A stretch of DNA of 6,266 nt from an uncultured Collinsella sp. (GTDB taxonomy: Bacteria; Actinomycetota; Coriobacteriia; Coriobacteriales; Coriobacteriaceae), in the NCBI GenBank assembly GCA_900554135.1, contig USFU01000097.1, forward strand, positions 1 through 6,266. Reading direction: 5' to 3'. Under the pieces are notes generated by a model. That model saw only the letters and a program-made list of their open reading frames with translations. It did not search any database and was not told the origin of the DNA. The position numbers and the translations under genes are program-made. Numbering within the stretch: the first letter of the stretch is position 1; each line of letters opens with the position of its first letter. Below, piece by piece: positions 1-5,486 of this stretch.

Positions 1-246
1 GACCGCGAGTTCCTCGACAGCCTTGCCGCCGAGCATCGCGTTGTCGTCACCCTCGAGGACGGCATCTTGGACGGCGGCTGGGGTGAGCGCGTGGCATGTT
101 ATCTAGCATGCACGCCGTTGCGCACGCGCACCTTCGGCATCGCCAAGGGCTTCCCCGACCGCTACGACCCCAACGAACTGCTCGCGCAGAACGGCATGAC
201 GGTCGAGAACATGGCCGCCGAAGCCGCAAGGCTTCTCAACGAGTAA
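1..246 (+). CDS. dxs: 1-deoxy-D-xylulose-5-phosphate synthase, C-terminal end (partial)
   Basis: This open frame enters from the left edge and ends at TAA 244-246, giving the last 81 residues. DXS condenses pyruvate and glyceraldehyde 3-phosphate with thiamine diphosphate, the first step of the cytoplasmic MEP isoprenoid pathway. The visible part matches the C-terminal transketolase-like domain of DXS: HRVVVTLEDGILDGGWGE corresponds to the family's strand and glycine-rich turn (VVTxEE/DGxxxGGxG), followed by a basic segment and FGIAKGFPDRYDPNELL, equivalent to the family's G-PD-F/Y segment, then the terminal helix ending in AARLLNE. The thiamine-binding and catalytic domains lie outside the window, so another transketolase-fold enzyme cannot be fully excluded. 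A strong terminator follows directly, so dxs is the last gene of its transcription unit. Confidence 0.8.
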   Translation, partial: DREFLDSLAAEHRVVVTLEDGILDGGWGERVACYLACTPLRTRTFGIAKGFPDRYDPNELLAQNGMTVENMAAEAARLLNE

Positions 247-286
247 AAAACCTCCGCAAGGGAAGCACCCCTGCGGAGGTTTTTAT
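246..286 (+). terminator. Intrinsic terminator of dxs
   Basis: CCTCCGCA (251-258) pairs perfectly with TGCGGAGG (272-279). After one A-C mismatch three more G-C pairs close a five-base loop, AAGCA. The A-run 246-250 upstream and T-run 280-284 downstream extend the stem and make it usable in both directions. It begins at the last base of the dxs stop codon. Confidence 0.93.
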
Positions 287-300
287 TTTCGCGACTCAAT

Positions 301-520
301 TATCTCAATCTGTAACATCTAGGGCCCGAATTCCCGTCTAACTGTTACAGATCTAGACAAGACGTCTTAGTCCCTAACCTTTGTCTCAATCTGTAACAGA
401 TAGAGACCTTTTGTCCGTCCAGATGTTACAAATCGAGACATTCGAATTCCCCTGAAGAGAAAATCTCAATCTGTAACAGTTACTCGGCAAAAACGGCTGC
501 AGATGTTACAGATCGAGACA
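301..520. repeat. Array of six 17-bp repeats in alternating orientation
   Basis: Six copies of a unit with consensus TGTCTCRATCTGTAACA fill almost the whole gap between the convergent dxs and dehydrogenase genes. Plus-oriented units are at 301-317, 382-398 and 462-478; inverted units are at 343-359, 424-440 and 504-520. Start-to-start distances are 42, 39, 42, 38 and 42 bp. Each plus/minus pair encloses exactly 25 bp, and pairs are separated by 22 and 21 bp, giving a 59-bp module repeated three times with a period of about 80.5 bp. The enclosed sequences are unrelated to one another. All three plus units carry A at unit position 7, and all three inverted units carry G when read in the same sense. 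The array starts 15 bp after the dxs terminator and ends 14 bp before the dehydrogenase stop codon. Function is unknown: protein-binding sites, RNA hairpins, or a REP/BIME-like family are all possible. Confidence 0.9.
460..519 (-). terminator. Possible terminator of the alcohol dehydrogenase gene, formed by the last repeat pair
   Basis: Read on the minus strand, the repeat unit at 504-520 and the one at 462-478 form a 15-bp stem with a single G-U wobble and a 25-nt loop. It is followed by TTTTCTCTT (463 down to 455). No other hairpin with a T-run is evident downstream of the dehydrogenase. The loop is longer and the stem more AT-rich than in a classical terminator, so the assignment is tentative. 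Confidence 0.35.
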
Positions 521-534
521 AAGCAGCAAGGCAA

Positions 535-1737
535 CTAACGGTAGCTGTTCTTGAGAATTTTGACGACGTCGGGGTCGGTCAGCGTCACGGGGTCGTGGCT
601 GAACAGGACGCCGTTGGTCGTCAGAGCGTTGTGCGCGATGGCCGGCAGCTCTTCGACCGTAATCCCCCACTCGCTCATGGCGAGGTCTGTCACATGGCAG
701 GCCTCCATCAGGCGCGTGAGCTCAATCACAAAATCGTGCGGATCAGCTGCGACAGCATTGCCCATCAGGCGCGCCATGTCGATATAGCGCTCGGGTGCGG
801 CGCCGTGATCGATCATCCACGTGTGGTAGGCACGCGCGATCATGATGAGGCCGGCGCCGTGCGGCAGGTCGTGATGATGCGCACTCATGCCATGTTCAAG
901 ACCATGCGAGCCCGTGGTGCCCGAGGCATCCATGGCGTAACCGCCGAGCGTGTTGGCAAACGCAAGGCTCGAGCGCGCCTCCAGGTCATCGCCATTATTA
1001 ACGCACGTAGGCAGTGCCGCGGCGGCACGGCGGATGCCTTCGCGGCAAATCATGTCACCCACGGGCGTGTTGGTATTTGAGATGTAGCACTCAACACAAT
1101 GGAACAGGGCGTCGAATCCCTGATAGGCGGTTAGACGCGCCGGGACGCTCAGCATGAGCTCGGGATCAACGATCGAAAGCACCGGGAACAGGCGCGGATC
1201 GCCCAGACGAAGCTTCTCATCATTTTCTTCGCAGGACAGAACACCGCCTGCATCGACCTCGGAGCCGGTACCCGCCGTGGTGGTCACGCAAACAAGCGGC
1301 AGCGGATCGTTGGGGATCGGCAGGCCGAGCGCAGTGCCGCCATTCACAAAGTCCCAGATGTCACCGGGGCACTCGTTGCCCTCGGTATCGGCATGCGGGT
1401 TGGTCGCCACCGCGCAGATGCCCTTGCTGCCGTCCATGACCGAGCCGCCGCCGAGCGCCAGGACAAAGTCGCAGCCATGGGTACGCGCCACCCAGCCACC
1501 CGCGTTGACGGTATCGCGCAGCGGGTTAGGCTCAATGCGATCGAACAGCTCGTGCGCCACGCCGGCGCGTTCGAGCTCAGCCTCCACGCGCCTTAAGTAT
1601 CCAAAGCGCTTGACCGAGTTGCCGCCGGTCGTAACGATGAGCGCTTTGGTGCCGGGCAGCTTCTGCGCACCCAATTCGCTCAACTTGCCCGCACCAAACA
1701 ACACCTTGGTCGGTGCGAAAAACGAATAACCGTTCAT
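535..1737 (-). CDS. Iron-containing alcohol dehydrogenase (group III Fe-ADH family)
   Basis: The gene encodes 400 residues, a normal length for group III metal-dependent alcohol dehydrogenases, which interconvert alcohols and aldehydes or ketones with NAD(P)H in the cytoplasm. The N-terminal Rossmann-like half carries the dinucleotide-binding motif GGGSVMDGSK (residues 96-105), followed by TTAGTGSE (153-160). The helical C-terminal half has the metal ligands expected of the family: Asp209 and His213 in GFDALFHCVECY, a histidine in SHGLEHG (His278 or His282), and His293 in DLPHG. The start is ATG 1735-1737 with AAGGAG (1745-1750) seven bases upstream. It is transcribed alone, convergent with dxs and divergent from the transporter operon. 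The GLEHGMSAHHHDLPHG wording resembles butanol or general alcohol dehydrogenases of fermentative anaerobes. Redox balancing during fermentation is likely, but the substrate cannot be read from the sequence. Confidence 0.93.
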   Translation of the reverse strand: MNGYSFFAPTKVLFGAGKLSELGAQKLPGTKALIVTTGGNSVKRFGYLRRVEAELERAGVAHELFDRIEPNPLRDTVNAGGWVARTHGCDFVLALGGGSVMDGSKGICAVATNPHADTEGNECPGDIWDFVNGGTALGLPIPNDPLPLVCVTTTAGTGSEVDAGGVLSCEENDEKLRLGDPRLFPVLSIVDPELMLSVPARLTAYQGFDALFHCVECYISNTNTPVGDMICREGIRRAAAALPTCVNNGDDLEARSSLAFANTLGGYAMDASGTTGSHGLEHGMSAHHHDLPHGAGLIMIARAYHTWMIDHGAAPERYIDMARLMGNAVAADPHDFVIELTRLMEACHVTDLAMSEWGITVEELPAIAHNALTTNGVLFSHDPVTLTDPDVVKILKNSYR

Positions 1738-1776
1738 ACGCGATCTCCTTACTTATATATGCGTCGCGTTGCCGCC

Positions 1777-1782
1777 ATTATA
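1777..1782 (-). promoter_or_regulatory. Candidate -10 element for the alcohol dehydrogenase
   Basis: On the minus strand 1782-1777 reads TATAAT, an exact sigma70-type -10 hexamer, about 40 bases upstream of the dehydrogenase ATG. This would give a short leader containing the AAGGAG ribosome site. No convincing -35 hexamer is seen at 16-18 bp, so an activator may be needed or the match may be fortuitous. Confidence 0.45.
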
Positions 1783-1855
1783 GCGACCGCTGCGAGCGAT
1801 CATGCCGTCGGCAAAACGCTATCTCAGCCGTAATAATCGACGTTTCCCCAGATAA

Positions 1856-1892
1856 AACCTACCAAAATAAACCTGTCCCTTTTTGGTTGGTT
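1856..1892. repeat. REP-like hairpin with a CCTGTCCC loop
   Basis: AACC (1856-1859) and ACCAAAA (1861-1867) pair with TTTTGGT (1881-1887) and GGTT (1889-1892). A single T-T mismatch interrupts the stem, and the 13-base loop is TAAACCTGTCCCT. It lies in the divergent intergenic region, upstream of both promoters, and is AT-richer than its surroundings. There is no converging gene it could terminate, which favours a dispersed extragenic element over a terminator. My recollection that AAACCTGTCCC hairpins recur in Coriobacteriia genomes is unverified here. Confidence 0.55.
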
Positions 1893-1933
1893 CAATAACC
1901 CATAAGGTAAGTATGTTTCTGAGTTATTTCGTG

Positions 1934-1963
1934 TTGACCCATTTGAGCGAGATAGGGTATAAC
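1934..1963 (+). promoter_or_regulatory. Sigma70-type promoter of the transporter operon
   Basis: TTGACC (1934-1939) and TATAAC (1958-1963) are separated by 18 bp, close to the TTGACA/TATAAT consensus. Transcription would start near 1970, leaving a leader of roughly 37 nt before the ATG at 2007. It is the only good promoter seen upstream of the operon. Confidence 0.7.
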
Positions 1964-1972
1964 TCTACTCAA
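1943..1972. promoter_or_regulatory. Possible operator dyad over the -10 element
   Basis: TTGAGCGAGA (1943-1952) and TCTACTCAA (1964-1972) form an inverted repeat: the reverse complement of the second arm is TTGAGTAGA, which matches the first with one substitution and a one-base offset. The 11-bp centre holds the -10 hexamer, so a repressor bound here would block RNA polymerase. The regulator is unknown. Confidence 0.35.
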
Positions 1973-1989
1973 CCGCTAGGGATTTTATT

Positions 1990-2004
1990 GAGAAAGGTGT
2001 TCTC
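1990..2004 (+). promoter_or_regulatory. Ribosome-binding site of the binding-protein gene, in a small hairpin
   Basis: The Shine-Dalgarno-like AAAGGTG (1993-1999) lies 7 bases before ATG 2007-2009 and supports that start. GAGAA (1990-1994) can pair with TTCTC (2000-2004), leaving AGGTG as a five-base loop that presents the site to the ribosome. The stem is short and may not matter in vivo. Confidence 0.5.
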
Positions 2005-2006
2005 CC

Positions 2007-3002
2007 ATGAGCAAGAACCTCTCCCAGCAGGTCGTTCTCGACCGCCGCGGCTTCGTTGCCGCCACCTTCGCAACCGTCGCCGGCCTTGGTCTTGCCGGCT
2101 GCTCCGACACCAGCGCCGAGGCCGACAAGGGTTCCGCCGCCGGCTCCTCCAAGAGCTCCGAAGATACCGAGGCTTCCACCATACTCGATGCCAAGGCATT
2201 CGACAAACTCGTCGACAACGGCCCCAAGGCCGATGACGACGCCATCGCCGCCAGCACCTGGGCCACGGCTGTCAAGGACGCCGGTGTCTTTAAGATCGGT
2301 GGCGTTCAGACCTCCACACTTTTCTCCCTCCTCAACGAGAAAGACGGTCAGACCCGCGGCTTCGACGCCGGTATCGCACAGCTCCTGTCCAACTACATTC
2401 TGGGCGAGAACAAGGTCGAGATCACCCAGGTGACCTCGGACACGCGCGAGTCCGTCCTGCAGAACGGCCAGGTCGACGCTGTCTTTGCCACCTACACCAT
2501 CACTGACGAGCGCAAGAAGCTCGTCTCCTTCGCCGGTCCCTACTACTACACCCAGCAGGCTATCCTGGTGCTCGCCGACAACGACGACATCAAGAGCGTC
2601 GACGACCTGGCCGACAAGAACGTCGCCGTCCAGTCCGGCTCCAACGGCCCCGCCATCCTGGAGGAGTTCGCCCCCAAGGCCAGCCAACAGGAGTTCAAGA
2701 CCGATGAGGAGGCCCGCCAGGCACTTCAGCAGGGCCGCGTTGACGCCTACGTCATCGACAACAACATGCAGCAGAGCGCCCTGGTGCGCGAGCCCGGCAA
2801 ATACAAGATTGCCGGCAAGCCCTTCGGCAGCAAGGAGCCCTACGGCATCGGCCTGCCGCTCGATTCCGACGGCGTCGCCTTTGTCAACGACTTCCTTAAG
2901 AAGATCGAGGATGACGGCACCTGGACCGAGCTGTGGCAGATCTGCATTGGCGACCGTACGGGCGACACCAATGTTCCCGAGCTGCCCGAGATCGGCGCCT
3001 AG
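2007..3002 (+). CDS. gluB: Amino acid ABC transporter substrate-binding lipoprotein (glutamate/glutamine type, GluB-like)
   Basis: This 331-residue protein is the extracytoplasmic receptor of a polar amino acid importer. Residues 1-32 form a lipoprotein signal: an Arg-Arg pair (13-14, DRRGF), a hydrophobic stretch, and lipobox LAGC with Cys32 as the lipidated residue. The RR-x-F pattern resembles a Tat signal. A Ser/Ala/Asp/Lys-rich linker of about 25 residues tethers the domain to the membrane. The type 3 solute-binding fold follows, with GFDAGIAQLL (118-127), VLQNGQVDAVFATYTITDER (150-169) and FAGPYY (175-180). In the family Arg169 of ITDER holds the alpha-carboxylate, and Asp251 in VDAYVIDNN fits the amino-group ligand position. 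The ATYTITDERK..VSFAGPYY wording is typical of glutamate/glutamine receptors (GluB, GlnH), but exact ligand is inference. It is the first gene of the operon, and 138 structured bases separate it from the permease. Confidence 0.92.
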   Translation: MSKNLSQQVVLDRRGFVAATFATVAGLGLAGCSDTSAEADKGSAAGSSKSSEDTEASTILDAKAFDKLVDNGPKADDDAIAASTWATAVKDAGVFKIGGVQTSTLFSLLNEKDGQTRGFDAGIAQLLSNYILGENKVEITQVTSDTRESVLQNGQVDAVFATYTITDERKKLVSFAGPYYYTQQAILVLADNDDIKSVDDLADKNVAVQSGSNGPAILEEFAPKASQQEFKTDEEARQALQQGRVDAYVIDNNMQQSALVREPGKYKIAGKPFGSKEPYGIGLPLDSDGVAFVNDFLKKIEDDGTWTELWQICIGDRTGDTNVPELPEIGA

Positions 3003-3015
3003 GCAGCGAGCCTAG
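2999..3015 (+). other. Stem-loop overlapping the binding-protein stop codon
   Basis: CTAGGC (2999-3004) is a perfect inverted repeat of GCCTAG (3010-3015) around the loop AGCGA, and the TAG stop codon (3000-3002) lies in its left arm. It could protect the 3' end of the binding-protein message, but six pairs may also be chance. Confidence 0.4.
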
Positions 3016-3038
3016 TAACGGCCGCTACGAAACCATAC

Positions 3039-3077
3039 GGAAACGCACGATGCGCTTTATTGCGCTAAACTGTTTCC
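3039..3077 (+). other. Weak nested stem-loop in the intercistronic region
   Basis: GGAAAC (3039-3044) pairs with GTTTCC (3072-3077), and inside it GCGC (3052-3055) pairs with GCGC (3062-3065) around TTTATT. An unpaired internal loop separates the two helices. A competing CGCA-CGA-TGCG hairpin (3044-3054) is possible, so the fold is uncertain. Confidence 0.3.
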
Positions 3078-3090
3078 TCACTGAGTTGTC

Positions 3091-3123
3091 GGGGCTTCCG
3101 TACACACGGGAGCCCCTTTCCTT
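3091..3123 (+). terminator. Leaky terminator/attenuator between binding protein and permeases
   Basis: GGGGCTTCCGT (3091-3101) pairs with the segment 3106-3116 (ACGGGAGCCCC) over 11 positions with one T-G wobble and an ACAC loop, followed by TTTCCTT. The stem is strong but the T-run is interrupted, suiting partial termination. Such elements commonly follow the receptor gene of ABC operons and raise receptor level over permease level. Confidence 0.65.
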
Positions 3124-3140
3124 ACCGGCGGGAGGTCCGC

Positions 3141-3800
3141 ATGAGTCTCTCCGAGCTCTGGTCGCTCTATGGCCAGAACTATATCGACGCGCTGCTAGCA
3201 ACCTGGGGCATGACGCTTGAGTCGTTTGCCATCGCCATGGTGCTGGCCGTCGCCGTCACCGTAATGCGCGTGTCGCCGCTCAAGCCGCTGCGCGTCTTTG
3301 GCGACCTGTATGTCCAGGTCTTCCGTAACATCCCCGGCATCGCGCTGCTCATTATCGTCGTCTACGCGCTGCCGCCGCTCAAGGTCGTCCTGCCCTACCG
3401 CACCTGCGTCATCGTCGCCACAGTGCTCTTGGGTTCTGCCTTTGGCTCCGAGAACTTTATGAGCGGCATCAACACCGTCGGTGTCGGCCAGGTGGAAGCC
3501 GCCCGCTCGCTGGGCATGAGCTTCAGCCGTATCCTCGCCAAGATCGTGATTCCGCAGGCGCTGCGCTCGAGCGTGCTGCCCATGACCAACCTCTTTATCG
3601 CCGTCATGCTCACCACCGCGCTCGGCAGCCAGGTGCCGCTTAAACCGCAGGAGCTCACCGGCGTGGTGAGCTACATCAACACGCGCTCGCTCGGTGGCGT
3701 CGCCGCGTTCTTTATCTCGGCCCTCGGCTACCTGGGCACGGCCTTTGTGGTGAGCCACATTGGCAACTACATCGATAAGAAGGTGAGGATCCTCCGATGA
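3141..3800 (+). CDS. gluC: Amino acid ABC transporter permease (GluC-like)
   Basis: This 219-residue inner-membrane protein is one of two permease subunits of the importer. Start ATG 3141 has GGGAGG (3130-3135) five bases upstream. Hydrophobic segments are visible at about 13-42, 61-79, 87-103, 146-165 and 186-205, matching the five-helix core of the polar amino acid permease family. FRNIPGI (61-67) is the usual conserved FRGTP-type segment, and GQVEAARSLGMSFSRI-x5-PQALR (116-142) is the cytoplasmic EAA loop that couples to the ATPase. Length is typical for the family (210-230). Its stop codon overlaps the start of the second permease by ATGA, so the two are probably translationally coupled in equal amounts. 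Confidence 0.93.
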   Translation: MSLSELWSLYGQNYIDALLATWGMTLESFAIAMVLAVAVTVMRVSPLKPLRVFGDLYVQVFRNIPGIALLIIVVYALPPLKVVLPYRTCVIVATVLLGSAFGSENFMSGINTVGVGQVEAARSLGMSFSRILAKIVIPQALRSSVLPMTNLFIAVMLTTALGSQVPLKPQELTGVVSYINTRSLGGVAAFFISALGYLGTAFVVSHIGNYIDKKVRILR

Positions 3801-4630
3801 GCAAGCACTCCTCCCCCGCGCTCACCATGCGCGATGCGCTCTACGAGGCTCCCGGCCCCAAGATGCGCGCCAAGATTCGCATTGGCACCGCCATCTCGCT
3901 CGTTGCCGTGGCCGCACTCGTCGTCCTCGTGCTGCAGCGCTTTTATGTGACCGGCCAGCTCTCGGTCCATTACTGGTATTTCTTTACGCACCTCACCACC
4001 TGGAAGTTCCTGTTTGCCGGCTTTGAGGGCACCGTTAAGGTCGCACTCACCGCGGGCGCCATCGCGTTGGTGCTGGGCCTGGCCCTCATGCTCGGCCGCA
4101 CGAGCGACATCAAACCGCTGCAGCTGGTCTGCCGCGTGCTCACCGACTTCTTCCGCGGCGTTCCGAGCCTGCTGTTTATCTACTTCTTCTTTTTGGTGCT
4201 GCCCCAGTACAAGATCGCGCTGCCGTCTTTTTGGATGCTCACGCTGCCCGTCGCGCTCGCCGCGGCCGGCGTACTGGCCGAGATCTTCCGCGCCGGCGTC
4301 AATGCCGTGCCGCGCGGCCAGGTCGAGGCAGCCCAGGCACTCGGCCTCTCCAAGGCCAAAATCACCTTTAAAATCGTGCTGCCCCAGGCGATTCGGTTTA
4401 TCATTCCGTCGTTGATTTCACAGCTCGTGGTCGTAGTCAAAGACACCACCGTCGCCTACGTGGTGAGCTACCCCGACCTCATGCAAAATGCCCGCGTGCT
4501 CATTACCAACTACGACGCCCTCGTGTCGGTCTACCTGGTTATCGCGGTCATCTACATCCTCATCAACGTCGCGATCAACAAGGCCGCTGTCTACGTTTCG
4601 CACAAGACCGGCGCGACGATCATCCGCTAA
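3797..4630 (+). CDS. gluD: Amino acid ABC transporter permease (GluD-like)
   Basis: This 277-residue membrane protein is the second permease subunit, longer than its partner because of an N-terminal extension. Residues 14-24 read ALYEAPGPKMR, which resembles the N-terminus of actinobacterial GluD (LYDAPGP-type), the clearest hint that this is the glutamate importer branch. Hydrophobic segments lie near 28-47, 78-100, 118-136, 146-163, 203-225 and 241-262. FRGVPSLL (119-126) is the conserved permease segment, and GQVEAAQALGLSKAKI-x6-PQAIR (174-200) is the EAA loop contacting the ATPase. The ATG overlaps the previous stop by 4 bases, with AGGTGAGGA (3781-3789) seven bases before it as a ribosome site. 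The next gene follows 37 bases after its stop. Confidence 0.93.
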   Translation: MSKHSSPALTMRDALYEAPGPKMRAKIRIGTAISLVAVAALVVLVLQRFYVTGQLSVHYWYFFTHLTTWKFLFAGFEGTVKVALTAGAIALVLGLALMLGRTSDIKPLQLVCRVLTDFFRGVPSLLFIYFFFLVLPQYKIALPSFWMLTLPVALAAAGVLAEIFRAGVNAVPRGQVEAAQALGLSKAKITFKIVLPQAIRFIIPSLISQLVVVVKDTTVAYVVSYPDLMQNARVLITNYDALVSVYLVIAVIYILINVAINKAAVYVSHKTGATIIR

Positions 4631-4667
4631 CGCTTTTACCATTTCGAGTCATAAGGAGCCGAGCACC

Positions 4668-5432
<765 letters not shown>

Positions 5433-5486
5433 TCAGCCGCGCGCTCGCCCGCTTGCCATGACCATCCAAACTCGAAAGTTACACCT

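Noticed and set aside
301..520. CRISPR array
   Set aside because: Units are only 17 bp, alternate in orientation, and spacers are 21-25 bp; true CRISPR repeats are direct and longer, and no cas gene is present.
301..520. Integron attC sites or tandem MITEs
   Set aside because: GTTACAG does not fit the attC GTTRRRY core, and the interiors of the three modules are unrelated, unlike copies of one mobile element; no target duplications are seen.
1154..1729. Plus-strand ORF of 191 codons opposite the alcohol dehydrogenase
   Set aside because: Ser/Pro/Thr-rich low-complexity translation typical of an antisense shadow; no ribosome site.
1883..2236. Small ORF starting at the REP-like hairpin and running into the receptor gene
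   Set aside because: It crosses the promoter and continues in a different frame as an Arg-rich shadow.
1965..2687. Long minus-strand ORF of 240 codons opposite the receptor gene
   Set aside because: It is a Gly/Val/Asp-rich shadow caused by GC-rich third positions of the well-supported forward gene.
2933..3220. Small protein in the intercistronic gap (including an internal ATG at 3050)
   Set aside because: It overlaps both flanking genes, lacks a ribosome site at 3050, and crosses the stem-loops with no recognisable domain.
4488..4667. Upstream extension of the ATPase gene
   Set aside because: The extension is a Ser/Arg-rich shadow of the permease; ATG 4668 has a proper ribosome site and matches family length.
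5458..5486. ATG 5458 as start of the hydrolase
   Set aside because: It is not in frame with the hydrolase (29 bases before 5487).
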